Source: Shewanella subflava (lineage in GTDB: Bacteria; Pseudomonadota; Gammaproteobacteria; Enterobacterales; Shewanellaceae). From it: a stretch of 64,000 nucleotides of DNA. Below the pieces are notes generated by a model, which saw only the letters and a program-made list of their open reading frames with translations, did no database searches and was not told the DNA's origin. The position numbers were made by a program, and so were the translations under genes. The stretch covers positions 28,818 through 92,817 of the forward strand of contig NZ_JAPDMX010000018.1 in the NCBI RefSeq assembly GCF_025971955.1. Direction: 5' to 3'. This document shows positions 36,516 to 46,066 of this stretch, piece by piece (position 1 is the stretch's first letter; every line of letters starts with the position of its first letter).

Positions 36516-38735
36516 ATGCAATTCACTATGTATTTGCCGTTAGGGCTTAGAGCCAAAGTCATTGTCTTGTCATTATTTTTACTCTGCCTGCCCTGGCTTG
36601 GGTATGAATATGTATGGGAAATGGAAAAATATTTACGCCATGGCCAAGAAAAAACCCTTGAAGGTACCACCCAGGCCTTAGCGACGGCATTGCATGAACG
36701 CCCAAAACTATTCGATAACCAGGCAAGCTTTTTAACGCAAGTACAAAAAGGCAGAGATCTTTACGCCTATCCATTGTCAGGCCCTATTCGCCTAGATGGC
36801 AAATTAGACGATTGGCAACTTTATCGTCATCGCATGTTGCAATATGGCAATGAACATGTGGTTTATCAACAAAATGCGGAACAAGCGGTTAAGCTTAATT
36901 TTACCCATATGGTGGGTAAATATGCTGGTTATTTATATGGTTTTTTTGAGGTCAATGACGACAAGGTTGTTTATCGAGGAAAAAACAGCTTAAGAGTCGA
37001 CAGAAACGATCACTTAGTCATCGCAACGTTAGCGCCTAATAGTCAGTTCACCCGCTACGTGATAGCAAATACTCAAGATGGTTGGTTAAGTGCATTTAAA
37101 CTGCCTGATGACCCATCGCAGTCTATGCCCGTTACCCCAGAAAATCGTATTCAAGGGCAATGGCAAAAAACACCCAATGGTTACATCATCGAATTTCGGG
37201 TGCCGTTAGAGATGATCGGCAGCAAGCTCGGTTTTGCCATTCATAATGTCGATGACATCGAAACACGAAATTTAGTTAATATTGTTGGTACTTCTGCAAC
37301 CAATTCAGTGGCGGAATTAGGCACGGTGTTAGTTCCCTCCCCTGAGATAGAAAGCATTGTTAAGGGCATGGGCCACAATAGTTCGCGTATTTGGGTGGTT
37401 GATAACCATGGTAGAGTATTAGCCCGCTCCGGGGATATTCGCACAGCAAGTCATGCCTGGGACTCAGATTTAGATGATAAGCAAACCGAAAACATCTTGA
37501 CTCATTTTCATAAAAAATACTTATTGCCATTATATTATAAAATTCTCACTCGACCGCCACAGGACTTTATTGACTCACTACAGGACTCAACTGAATTAAG
37601 TGGTAGCCATATTGAAAATGCTCTGGCAGGAAAACCGGCCTCAACATGGCGATTAACCCCAGATAACAAAGCGGTGGTATTAGCCGCTGCAAGTCCGATA
37701 TGGATTGATGACAAAGTGATGGGCGTAGTTATCGCAGAAGAAACAACTCACGGTATTCGAAGCTTACGTAATCGTGCGTTAGAAAAGCTGTTTAACGTGA
37801 TTCTCACCATTATGAGTATGGGCACTTTAGCTTTGTTTATTTTCGCATCAAGTATTTCCAGTCGTATTAGACGTCTACGTGATCAAGCTGAATTGGCGAT
37901 TGATAGCCAAGGGCGCGTTAGACAACAAATTACCCCATCAAGAAACCGCGATGAAATCGGCGATTTGTCTCGAAGCTTTGCCAACATTGTCGGTAGATTA
38001 GGACAATATACACACTACTTAGAAAACATGTCTTCCCGCCTGTCGCACGAATTACGCACGCCAGTGGCTGTTGTACGCAGTTCTTTAGAACACCTAGGCA
38101 ACCAATCTTTAGATGAATCGAGTAAAAAATATGTTCATAGGGCTCAAGATGGTGTCAATCAACTGCACCTTATTTTGAATAACTTAACGGAGGCTACTAA
38201 CCTTGAAGCAAGCTTAGGCCATGCTGAGCGCAGTGTGTTTCCACTTAAAAAAGTCATCAGTGGATGTATGCAAGGTTATCAAATGACCTACCCAGAACAG
38301 CTATTTAGCGTTGCCATTGAAGATAAAAACATGCTTTGTAACGGCGTTCCAGAATATATCGCACAATTAATGGACAAGTTAATTAGCAATGCGATTGAGT
38401 TTAGCTTACCCGACAGTCCAATACTGGTGAGTTTGAAGCAACATAATAAACAGGCAATCATTAAAGTCACTAATTGGGGAGCGAGTTTACCACAGGATAT
38501 GGGCGAGCAAATTTTTGAATCCATGGTGTCTATCAGACCTCAATCGGCGTCAAATAAACCCCACCTTGGCTTAGGCTTGTATATCGCTCGATTAATTACT
38601 GACTTTCACCAAGGTAAGATAACAGCGAAGAATGTGTCTTATGTGGCAGAAAATTATAATCAAATTAAAGGGGTCAATTCAGCCCAGCAAGGGGTTGAGT
38701 TGTGTTTAATTTTGCCTGTAATCGAAACCACCTAA
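36516..38735 (+). CDS. pdsS: Sensor histidine kinase of the dedicated sortase system (PdsS)
   Basis: A 739-residue membrane kinase. TM1 is near 11-28 and TM2 near 420-445; between them lies a large extracytoplasmic region. Its first part (about 85-245) starts with LDGKLDDWQLY, the typical opening of CBM9/DOMON-like domains. Then come a HAMP-like linker, HisKA with H511 (SHELRTPVAVV) and a HATPase domain with NAIEFS (N-box) and GLGLYI (G2-box). AAGGA touches the ATG at 36516 directly, so ATG 36528 (four codons later) may be the true start. The partner is PdsR. Confidence 0.92.
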   Translation: MQFTMYLPLGLRAKVIVLSLFLLCLPWLGYEYVWEMEKYLRHGQEKTLEGTTQALATALHERPKLFDNQASFLTQVQKGRDLYAYPLSGPIRLDGKLDDWQLYRHRMLQYGNEHVVYQQNAEQAVKLNFTHMVGKYAGYLYGFFEVNDDKVVYRGKNSLRVDRNDHLVIATLAPNSQFTRYVIANTQDGWLSAFKLPDDPSQSMPVTPENRIQGQWQKTPNGYIIEFRVPLEMIGSKLGFAIHNVDDIETRNLVNIVGTSATNSVAELGTVLVPSPEIESIVKGMGHNSSRIWVVDNHGRVLARSGDIRTASHAWDSDLDDKQTENILTHFHKKYLLPLYYKILTRPPQDFIDSLQDSTELSGSHIENALAGKPASTWRLTPDNKAVVLAAASPIWIDDKVMGVVIAEETTHGIRSLRNRALEKLFNVILTIMSMGTLALFIFASSISSRIRRLRDQAELAIDSQGRVRQQITPSRNRDEIGDLSRSFANIVGRLGQYTHYLENMSSRLSHELRTPVAVVRSSLEHLGNQSLDESSKKYVHRAQDGVNQLHLILNNLTEATNLEASLGHAERSVFPLKKVISGCMQGYQMTYPEQLFSVAIEDKNMLCNGVPEYIAQLMDKLISNAIEFSLPDSPILVSLKQHNKQAIIKVTNWGASLPQDMGEQIFESMVSIRPQSASNKPHLGLGLYIARLITDFHQGKITAKNVSYVAENYNQIKGVNSAQQGVELCLILPVIETT

Positions 38736-38780
38736 ATAGATGTAGTAATAGTATTAAAAGCCAACTTCCCTCTTTTATTT

Positions 38781-38796
38781 AGCCGTATAGATGGTA
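38781..38796 (+). promoter_or_regulatory. MetJ-box-like operator before metC
   Basis: AGCCGTATAGATGGTA matches the double met box AGACGTCTAGACGTCT at 10 of 16 positions and lies 36 bp before the metC ATG, where MetJ would cover the promoter. Confidence 0.45.
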
Positions 38797-38831
38797 GGAT
38801 GGCTAAATCAAGTTTAACGGATTAATTCATA

Positions 38832-40019
38832 ATGACAAAACACGACAAGCAAGCGACTCAAATTGTAAGTTTAGGCAGAGACAAAAAATACACCAAGGGC
38901 ATCATTAACCCGCCAGTGTTTAGAGCATCAACAGTGGTGTTTGACACTATGGATGACATGCGTTTTGCCATTAAAAACAAAACCAATGGTGAGCTGTTTT
39001 ATGGTCGCCGTGGCACACCAACGCATTTTTCATTTCAAGAGGCGATTGCCGAGCTTGAAGGCGGTGCTGGAACCGCTTTATATCCCTCAGGAGCTGGCGC
39101 CATCAGTGCGGCTTTGTTGTCGTTTTTAAAGTCGGGAGACCATTTATTGATGGTCGATACCGCCTACGAGCCCACCCGTGATTTGTGTGACAAAATGCTG
39201 GCAGGTTTTGGGATTGAAACGACTTATTATGATCCAATGATAGGCGCCGATATCCGCGATCTCATTCGCCCAAATACAAAAGTGCTGTTTCTTGAGTCCC
39301 CTGGATCAATTACCATGGAAGTTCAAGATGTCCCCACACTTTGTCGCGTAGCACACGAAAACAATATTATTGTCATGTTAGATAATACCTGGGCATCCCC
39401 TATCAACTCACGCCCTTTCGAAATGGGGGTAGACATTTCAATTCAAGCGGCAACAAAATACATCGTTGGTCACTCTGATGTGATGATGGGTACAGCGACT
39501 GCGAATGAAACTTACTGGCCACAACTGCGTGAAAACAGTTACCTAATGGGTCAAACAACCTCTCCTGACGACGTATTTTTAGCGGCTAGAGGTTTGCGCA
39601 CCTTAGGTGTGCGAATGGCACAACACCATAAAAATGGTTTAGAAGTGGCTAATTGGTTAGCGCAACGATCTGAGGTTGATCATGTTCGGCATCCGGCATT
39701 TGACACCTGCCCTGGACATGCATTTTTTAAACGTGATTTCACATCCGCGAATGGCTTATTTTCGTTTGTGTTAAAGCAAGGAGATTTACGCAGCGTCACA
39801 GCCTTTGTTGAAAACATGCAACACTTCAAAATGGGCTTCTCTTGGGGTGGATATGAAAGTTTAATTCTGGGCGTGTTTGGCATTGATAAAATTCGCAGTG
39901 CAACCCACTGGGACAGTTCCAAGCCACTGATCAGGTTGCATATTGGGTTAGAAGATCCCCAAGACTTGATTGCCGATCTTGAACGCGCATTTGAACGCTA
40001 TCATCAGGCTTTAAAATAA
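38832..40019 (+). CDS. metC: Cystathionine beta-lyase
   Basis: A 395-residue PLP enzyme of the Cys/Met metabolism family (E. coli MetC 395 aa). K209 in QAATKYIVGHSD binds PLP, and DNTWASP contains the conserved Asp. The segment FSWGGYESL is a MetC signature. It cleaves cystathionine to homocysteine, pyruvate and ammonia in methionine synthesis. A MetJ-like operator precedes it and a terminator follows. Confidence 0.95.
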   Translation: MTKHDKQATQIVSLGRDKKYTKGIINPPVFRASTVVFDTMDDMRFAIKNKTNGELFYGRRGTPTHFSFQEAIAELEGGAGTALYPSGAGAISAALLSFLKSGDHLLMVDTAYEPTRDLCDKMLAGFGIETTYYDPMIGADIRDLIRPNTKVLFLESPGSITMEVQDVPTLCRVAHENNIIVMLDNTWASPINSRPFEMGVDISIQAATKYIVGHSDVMMGTATANETYWPQLRENSYLMGQTTSPDDVFLAARGLRTLGVRMAQHHKNGLEVANWLAQRSEVDHVRHPAFDTCPGHAFFKRDFTSANGLFSFVLKQGDLRSVTAFVENMQHFKMGFSWGGYESLILGVFGIDKIRSATHWDSSKPLIRLHIGLEDPQDLIADLERAFERYHQALK

Positions 40020-40048
40020 CGCAATCACACAACTGACTCCAAAAACTC

Positions 40049-40076
40049 AAAAGGCTACGTTAATCGTAGCCTTTTT
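40049..40076 (+). terminator. Terminator of metC
   Basis: Stem AAAGGCTACG / CGTAGCCTTT with loop TTAAT and a T-run, 30 bp after the stop. Confidence 0.9.
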
Positions 40077-40237
40077 GATATGCCAAATCTGATGATTTGT
40101 TTACGATTAAGCTCAATAACAACCGTGCACGGTTAGACCACAAACGTCATAAACAACTCAAAATGACATTGAAAAATATTCACATTCCACAATGTTCGAC
40201 ATTTCACTTGTTAAATAATTTTAACCTGTTGATAAAA

Positions 40238-40717
40238 TTAATTTTTATTCTCGGGGTTTAACGCATTCCAGGCTTGGGTACCATATAACGGAACCGTTGA
40301 AAGAGCATGCTTATGGCTGCCATTGGTTTCTTTGGTTGAATATGACAAATATAATAAGGTTTGATTTTCTTTGTCTAAAATACGCCTTACTTTCAAGCTT
40401 TTGAACAAAATACTTAACGATTCTTTAAAGACAATTTCGCCACCTTTACTCATATCAATGTCAGCAAGATCATTGGCACTAATGGGCCCTGTTTGACGGC
40501 AACTGATCCCCATATCGGATGGGTCGGCAAAATCTAAATCGGCTTTAATTCGACTAATATGGCAAGTTACACCAGGAATTTTAGGGTCATGTTTCGCATC
40601 GATAATCACATCTTTAGTAGTAAACAACCCTAAACTGACTTTGCCTACATCGTCACTGCAACCCAGTAACATGCTGCCCAGTGTAACAACGGATAATAAC
40701 GTTAATTTCATGTTCAT
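40238..40717 (-). CDS. creA: CreA family protein (periplasmic or lipoprotein)
   Basis: A 159-residue member of the CreA family (E. coli 157 aa). It starts with an export signal that ends in LGC, so it may be a lipoprotein with the modified Cys near residue 20. The family motif VGxVSLGLFTTKDVIIDAxHDPKIPGVTCHIS is clear. The function of CreA is not established. Its ATG overlaps the stop codon of the upstream yegD-like gene (ATGA), so both are translated from one mRNA. Confidence 0.9.
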   Translation of the reverse strand: MNMKLTLLSVVTLGSMLLGCSDDVGKVSLGLFTTKDVIIDAKHDPKIPGVTCHISRIKADLDFADPSDMGISCRQTGPISANDLADIDMSKGGEIVFKESLSILFKSLKVRRILDKENQTLLYLSYSTKETNGSHKHALSTVPLYGTQAWNALNPENKN

Positions 40718-42114
40718 TGAGTTACCTTAAAATATTGTTGTGCCCAACGGGTTAATCCCGCAGTGACTGAACCAAAATGATCACCCACTACCACTTTTGC
40801 ATCGGGATAAACTTTAGCAATTTGATTATAAATAGCCGGACTGCGTGCCGTTCCTCCAGTAATATACACAATATCAGGGCTATTTAAACGTTTACCATCA
40901 ACATCAAGACTGGTCATTGCCTGTTGCATTAATTGGCTCACTTTATCTAACGAAGGTGTTATAGCTTGCTCAAACTGCTCAACACTGACCTCAACCGAAA
41001 AATCATCTTCTATAAAAGCCAAAAATGCCTGATGGACGGGGGCTTGAGTTAAGGCTATTTTAGCTAATTCAGCCTGACGCACTAATTGAAAACTCATTTG
41101 GTTTTGTTGCAATATACGCAGTCGATTAAGTAAATGGGGGGATTGGGCCTCTTTCACCAACATTTCAATTAACTTTTTGCTCGCTAATTGGTAAAAATCA
41201 CGCTGGGCGCTAATGTCATTCACTGCCACGGCATTCCAAAATAGATTTGATGGCATCGGCTTACCATCAAGCATTTTGCTGTCACTACCAAAGCTTGGCA
41301 TAAATCCTTGCATGGCTAAGGCGATATCTAAATCGTTACCACCAATACGTTGACCGCTATGGCCTAAACAATCTTTATCTCGTTGGCCAGTGCTCATTCG
41401 CTCTGGACCCATTTTGACTAATGAGCAATCTGTTGTTCCCCCGCCGACATCCACAACTAATACATTAGCGGCATCAACTAAGGTTGATTCAAAATCCATA
41501 CCGGCGGCTAATGGTTCAAACAAAAAACCAACCTCAATAAACCCTGCCCGTTTCGCGGCTAAGGTCAATATGGCTTCAGCTTGCTGATTACTCTGCTCTC
41601 CACCAATGCCTTGAAAGTTAACTGGACGGCCTATCATCGCATGGGAGGCACTCGGCAGGCCCTTAGCATTCAGTTGTTGGTCAAGCAACTGCTTAACGTG
41701 CATCATCATCAGAGTCACAATATCTTCAAATAAGGCGACTTGTTCAGGGCGTAAACCTGTTGCCCCTAAAAATGATTTGGGTGATCGAACATAAAAGCCC
41801 TCTTCGGGCATTTCCAAATAGGCATCTATGGCTGATTGACCGACAAACACAACTTGTTCATCAGCGAGTAAATCGAGTTCATGGCGAACTTGCTTAGCTC
41901 GTATTAATTGCGCACTGCGTAAATGAGAATATTCAGCTTTTAACTCATCAGCTAATCCAAGGTAAACAGCTTCAGCTATAAGCTCTCGGTCCATTGCATA
42001 GAGTGTTGATGGTAGATAGTTAGAATCAATACTCAAAGGGAGTAGTTTGACTTGTCCACTTTCCCACATTCCCACCGAGCAGTTAGCACTTCCGTAATCA
42101 AAACCAACAATCAT
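40714..42114 (-). CDS. yegD: Hsp70-family protein YegD
   Basis: A 466-residue protein of the actin/Hsp70 ATPase superfamily that lacks the Hsp70 substrate-binding domain, as E. coli YegD (450 aa). Phosphate 1 motif GFDYGSANCSVGMW is at the start, phosphate 2 VLVVDVGGGTTDCSL in the middle and the adenosine motif VYITGGTARSP near 420. The ATG at 42114 is chosen over the TTG one codon before. The role of YegD is not well known; a chaperone-like activity is assumed from the fold. It is co-translated with creA. Confidence 0.9.
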   Translation of the reverse strand: MIVGFDYGSANCSVGMWESGQVKLLPLSIDSNYLPSTLYAMDRELIAEAVYLGLADELKAEYSHLRSAQLIRAKQVRHELDLLADEQVVFVGQSAIDAYLEMPEEGFYVRSPKSFLGATGLRPEQVALFEDIVTLMMMHVKQLLDQQLNAKGLPSASHAMIGRPVNFQGIGGEQSNQQAEAILTLAAKRAGFIEVGFLFEPLAAGMDFESTLVDAANVLVVDVGGGTTDCSLVKMGPERMSTGQRDKDCLGHSGQRIGGNDLDIALAMQGFMPSFGSDSKMLDGKPMPSNLFWNAVAVNDISAQRDFYQLASKKLIEMLVKEAQSPHLLNRLRILQQNQMSFQLVRQAELAKIALTQAPVHQAFLAFIEDDFSVEVSVEQFEQAITPSLDKVSQLMQQAMTSLDVDGKRLNSPDIVYITGGTARSPAIYNQIAKVYPDAKVVVGDHFGSVTAGLTRWAQQYFKVTQ

Positions 42115-42220
42115 CAAATCTACCGTTTTAAAAAATCAAACGAACAAATTACCACATTAGGGGATTAAAAAAATAATTTATGCGGATTAATCAAGGTGAC
42201 TGGTGATTTTTACAACATGA

Positions 42221-42934
42221 TTATGGGGTAGAAAGCAATGGCCGATAAATTTCTAAACAGTTATTATTGATATAAACACCCACATTTGTTTCTAATATCG
42301 ACGTCTTAGAAAACTGAAACAGTTCACGTTCGGACTCAGGTAGTTGCTTAAAAAAATCAGGAAATTGGTTTGAAAAAACCAAATCAATTCTGTTGTACTG
42401 TAACATTTTAAAGCCTTGTGCTAACGACTCCACTTGTATTATTTCAATGCCGGCATCAATAAACTGTTTCTGGAATGGGCCTTCATGCTTGTAACGCATG
42501 AGCGCGAGCTTCTTCCCTTTAAGTTCAGACAGATGTTGCCAATCAAAGTTTGAAGATTCAGTACGGCGAAATAATCCCAGAATGACTTTTTGATCGCTTA
42601 ACGGCAAAAAAGTACTGAGTAAGTATTTCGGTGGAGGGAAAAAACTTAAGCACCATTTACCTGACTGCACTTGAAGTTGTGCTCGAGCGGGAGGTAAAAA
42701 TAAGGGGATCGGTTTATGAATATCATACTTTGTCATTAACTTATCAAGTAACACAAAATTAATACCGTGTTCGGGTTCCCCCATAGTGGTAAAGGGGGGA
42801 TATTCGACCGCAATCACCTCAAAGTCTCCAACGGCTTGCACGGTATTCACCTTGTCATTAGTAAAAGTGTCTTGCCCAACAGCAAACTCCGTTAATAGCC
42901 ACAAAGTAAGCAAAACAACAATACGAAAGATCAC
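42221..42934 (-). CDS. Periplasmic solute-binding-domain protein (SBP_bac_3 type)
   Basis: A 237-residue exported protein with a signal peptide (about 1-20, LLTEFAVGQ) followed by a type 3 solute-binding fold (VIAVEYPPFTTMGEPEHGINFVLL). Such free-standing proteins are common in Shewanella and lack a linked permease, as here. The ligand may be an amino acid or similar, but the ORF starts with GTG and has no good ribosome-binding site, so the start is not certain. It is followed by yegD 104 bp downstream. Confidence 0.85.
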   Translation of the reverse strand: MIFRIVVLLTLWLLTEFAVGQDTFTNDKVNTVQAVGDFEVIAVEYPPFTTMGEPEHGINFVLLDKLMTKYDIHKPIPLFLPPARAQLQVQSGKWCLSFFPPPKYLLSTFLPLSDQKVILGLFRRTESSNFDWQHLSELKGKKLALMRYKHEGPFQKQFIDAGIEIIQVESLAQGFKMLQYNRIDLVFSNQFPDFFKQLPESERELFQFSKTSILETNVGVYINNNCLEIYRPLLSTP

Positions 42935-43011
42935 ATTAAACGACCCGCTTTAATTAACTCATACACATATTTTAGTTCACTCCCTAGTCGCTGTTAAATT
43001 TATTTACCGAA

Positions 43012-43042
43012 TAAAAAAAGCCATCAAAAATGATGGCTTTTA
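43012..43042 (-). terminator. Terminator of topA
   Basis: On the minus strand stem AAAAGCCATCA / TGATGGCTTTT with a 4-5 nt loop is followed by a T-run. It lies 22 bp after the topA stop codon. Confidence 0.9.
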
Positions 43043-43063
43043 CTCATTCATACAGCAGTTAAC

Positions 43064-45709
43064 TTATTTTTTAGCTTTCTTCTTTGGGGTTTTAGTCGAT
43101 TCACTCACCCACTTTCCACCCACATATCTGGCAGACCAGCCGGTCGCTTTACCATCAACCTCTGTCGCAACGTATTGCTCTTTGGTTTTACGGCTAAATT
43201 TAACCGCGGTTTTATTTCCGTCATCATCTTCAACGGGCGCATCGGCTAAAAATGCATACTTATCCCAAAGCAGATCACGGTATTTTACTAACTCTTCCAC
43301 TAAGGGTGCACGGGTTTCGCGCGACTTAGGAAAGGTACTGGCCGCTAAAAATATTCCAGCAGCACCATCACGTAACACAAAGTGCGCATCTGACTTGGAG
43401 CACTTCAGTTCAGGTAGGAAGATAGGATCTTCTTTTGGTGGCGCTGCTTCTCCATTTTTAAGGAGTTTACGGGTATTTTTACATTCGCTGTTGGTACAAC
43501 CAAAATATTTACCAAAGCGGCCGTTTTTCAATTCCATATCATGGCCACAACGGTCACACTCAATCAGCGGTCCTTCGTAACCTTTTATTTTAAATTGACC
43601 TTTTTCAATCTCATAACCGTCGCAGCTTGGATTATTACCACAGACATGCAATTTACGCGATTCGTCAATCAGGTAACAATCCATCGCAGTGCCACATTTA
43701 CCACAACGATGTTTAGCACGAAGTGCATCGGTTTCCGCATCTTCATTGTCACTGATGGCTTCATCACCAGAGGTTAAATTTACCGTGGTTTTACAACGTT
43801 CCTTAGGGGGTAATGCGTAACCACTGCACCCAAGGAATACCCCGGTAGAACCGGTACGAATACCCATTTTACGTTGGCATGTCGGACATTCAATATCAGT
43901 CAATACCGGATCGTTTAGGCGCATACCACCTTCACTTGGATCCAATTCAGCCAGTAATAATTGCTTGGTAAAATCACCATAGAAACCATCAAGCACTTTT
44001 TTCCAATCCAGCTTACCCTGGGCAACATCGTCTAATGTTTGCTCCATGCTGGCAGTAAAATCATAGCTCATTAAGTCTTTAAAGCTTTCAACTAAACGCT
44101 CGCTAACGATTTCACCCATTTTCTCAGCAAAGAAACGTCGATTATCAACCCGCACATAACCTCGGTCTTGAATGGTTGAAATAATGGTTGCATAGGTCGA
44201 AGGGCGGCCAATACCACGCTTTTCTAACTCTTTGACTAATGATGCTTCACCATAACGCGCAGGTGGCTTAGTAAAATGCTGTTTAGGCAGTATTTGTTCA
44301 AGCGTTAAACTATCGCCAACCTCTACAACAGGTAAGGTGCTAGTATCTTCATTTTTCTTACTCATTGGCGGCTGAACACGCGTCCAACCATCAAAGCGTA
44401 ATGTGCGTCCGCTGGCTTTTAATTCGTAATCACCGGCAACGACAGTTAATCGCGTTGCATCATATTGTGCTGGTGTCATTTGACACGCCACAAATTGACG
44501 CCAAATTAACTCGTAAAGACGTTGCGCATCACGCTCCATATCCGATAGTGTAGCCGATTGAATGGCCACATTTGATGGACGAATCGCTTCATGCGCTTCT
44601 TGTGCGCCTTCTTTACTACCATAACGAATAGGATCAGCAGGCAAATACTTATCGCCAAACTCTTTGCTGATCATCTCACGTACATTATCAAGCGCTTCTT
44701 GACTCAAGTTTGTCGAGTCAGTACGCATATAAGTAATATGCCCTGCTTCATATAAACGTTGCGCCATCATCATGGTTTTCTTTACGCCAAAACCTAAACG
44801 CGTACTTGCAGCTTGTTGTAATGTAGATGTAATAAAAGGTGCTGAAGGTTTGCTTGATGTTGCTTTATCTTCACGATTTGTAACCTTGAAAGATGCACCC
44901 TTTAGGGCATCGACAGCAATTTTAGCTTGGGCTTCATTAATCGGTTCAAAAGCGGCTGACTGGTATTTCATCACCTGCATTTTAAGCTGTTCAGCTTTAC
45001 TGGTAATTAAATCCGCATGGATGTCCCAAAATTCTTCAGGCACAAATGCCTTAATTTCACTTTCACGCTCAACAACTAATCTAACCGCAACCGATTGTAC
45101 ACGACCGGCCGATAATCCCCTTGCCACTTTTTTCCAAAGCAATGGAGAAACCATAAAGCCAACAACGCGGTCGAGAAAACGACGAGCTTGTTGCGCGTTA
45201 ACCATATTGGTGTCTAATGTTGCCGGTTTACTAAACGCATCTTGAATGGCTGTTTTAGTAATTTCATTGAATACCACTCGTTGATACCGTGAAGCATCAC
45301 CACCGATAATTTCCTGTAAATGCCAGGCGATAGCTTCTCCTTCACGGTCCAAATCGGTTGCGAGATAGATTTGGTCAGCGGATTCTGCAAGGGTCTTTAA
45401 CTCTTTGACCACTTTTTCTTTACCCGGCAATACGGCATATTTCGCTACCCAGCCGTTTTCAGGGTCAATCCCCATACGACTAACTAGCGCTTGTTTATCT
45501 CTTGCCTGCTTATATTTAGCTTTAGCTTCAGGTGACATCTTACGAACTTCAGCAGCCGTTTTAGCTGGTGGAGTTCCATCAGAAGTGGACGAAGTCGGTA
45601 AATCACGGATGTGACCTACGCTCGACTTAACGATGAATTCTTTACCAAGATATTTATTAATAGTCTTGGCTTTGGCCGGCGATTCGACAATAACTAACGA
45701 TTTACCCAT
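43064..45709 (-). CDS. topA: DNA topoisomerase I
   Basis: An 881-residue type IA topoisomerase (E. coli 865 aa). The Toprim domain starts [13 protein letters not shown] and contains [15 protein letters not shown]; the catalytic Tyr is in [10 protein letters not shown]. Three four-Cys zinc ribbons follow (CPTC...C, CGKC...CGNNPSC, CDRC...CTNSEC), then a C-terminal ssDNA-binding part and a Lys tail (KKKAKK). It relaxes negative supercoils and balances gyrase. A strong promoter (45758-45786) precedes it. Confidence 0.98.
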   Translation of the reverse strand: MGKSLVIVESPAKAKTINKYLGKEFIVKSSVGHIRDLPTSSTSDGTPPAKTAAEVRKMSPEAKAKYKQARDKQALVSRMGIDPENGWVAKYAVLPGKEKVVKELKTLAESADQIYLATDLDREGEAIAWHLQEIIGGDASRYQRVVFNEITKTAIQDAFSKPATLDTNMVNAQQARRFLDRVVGFMVSPLLWKKVARGLSAGRVQSVAVRLVVERESEIKAFVPEEFWDIHADLITSKAEQLKMQVMKYQSAAFEPINEAQAKIAVDALKGASFKVTNREDKATSSKPSAPFITSTLQQAASTRLGFGVKKTMMMAQRLYEAGHITYMRTDSTNLSQEALDNVREMISKEFGDKYLPADPIRYGSKEGAQEAHEAIRPSNVAIQSATLSDMERDAQRLYELIWRQFVACQMTPAQYDATRLTVVAGDYELKASGRTLRFDGWTRVQPPMSKKNEDTSTLPVVEVGDSLTLEQILPKQHFTKPPARYGEASLVKELEKRGIGRPSTYATIISTIQDRGYVRVDNRRFFAEKMGEIVSERLVESFKDLMSYDFTASMEQTLDDVAQGKLDWKKVLDGFYGDFTKQLLLAELDPSEGGMRLNDPVLTDIECPTCQRKMGIRTGSTGVFLGCSGYALPPKERCKTTVNLTSGDEAISDNEDAETDALRAKHRCGKCGTAMDCYLIDESRKLHVCGNNPSCDGYEIEKGQFKIKGYEGPLIECDRCGHDMELKNGRFGKYFGCTNSECKNTRKLLKNGEAAPPKEDPIFLPELKCSKSDAHFVLRDGAAGIFLAASTFPKSRETRAPLVEELVKYRDLLWDKYAFLADAPVEDDDGNKTAVKFSRKTKEQYVATEVDGKATGWSARYVGGKWVSESTKTPKKKAKK

Positions 45710-45757
45710 AGTTTGATTTGCGCCAAATAGTCTCAGAAAGTAACAAAATTGATTCCA

Positions 45758-45786
45758 TATATAGAGTGTTAGGACAAGAGTTTCAA
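45758..45786 (-). promoter_or_regulatory. topA promoter
   Basis: On the minus strand TTGAAA (45781-45786) and TATATA (45758-45763) are separated by exactly 17 bp, about 50 bp before the topA ATG. Confidence 0.6.
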
Positions 45787-46066
45787 GTAAATCTGCTTTT
45801 TATGTGCATTTGTGAGTGATTTTTCTACCAAAATAAAAAAATGGAAAAAATAATATGCGATTTTTAAAACTAATTTCTCAATAAATCAGTTTTGAAAGGC
45901 AATTGAGTGCATTTTTAGTCAAAAATGGCTCTAAGCACAAAAAACCAACAGTTTGTTAACCTGCTTAGCTTGCGTATACTTGCGGTAATTTCGTCATTTC
46001 TTACATGCAAATTTAACGTTATTTCCATGTCGAAATCACAATAACTATAATCAAGAAGGATTAGCC
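45787..46066. other. topA/astB divergent intergenic region
   Basis: A 280-bp AT-rich stretch without a gene. An astB promoter must lie here. AGAAGGA at 46054-46060 is the astB ribosome-binding site. I saw no ArgR box good enough to call. Confidence 0.35.

Noticed and set aside
43182..45614. Antisense frames of up to 157 codons in topA
   Set aside because: The topA frame is unambiguous over its whole length with all motifs; the antisense frames show no domain.
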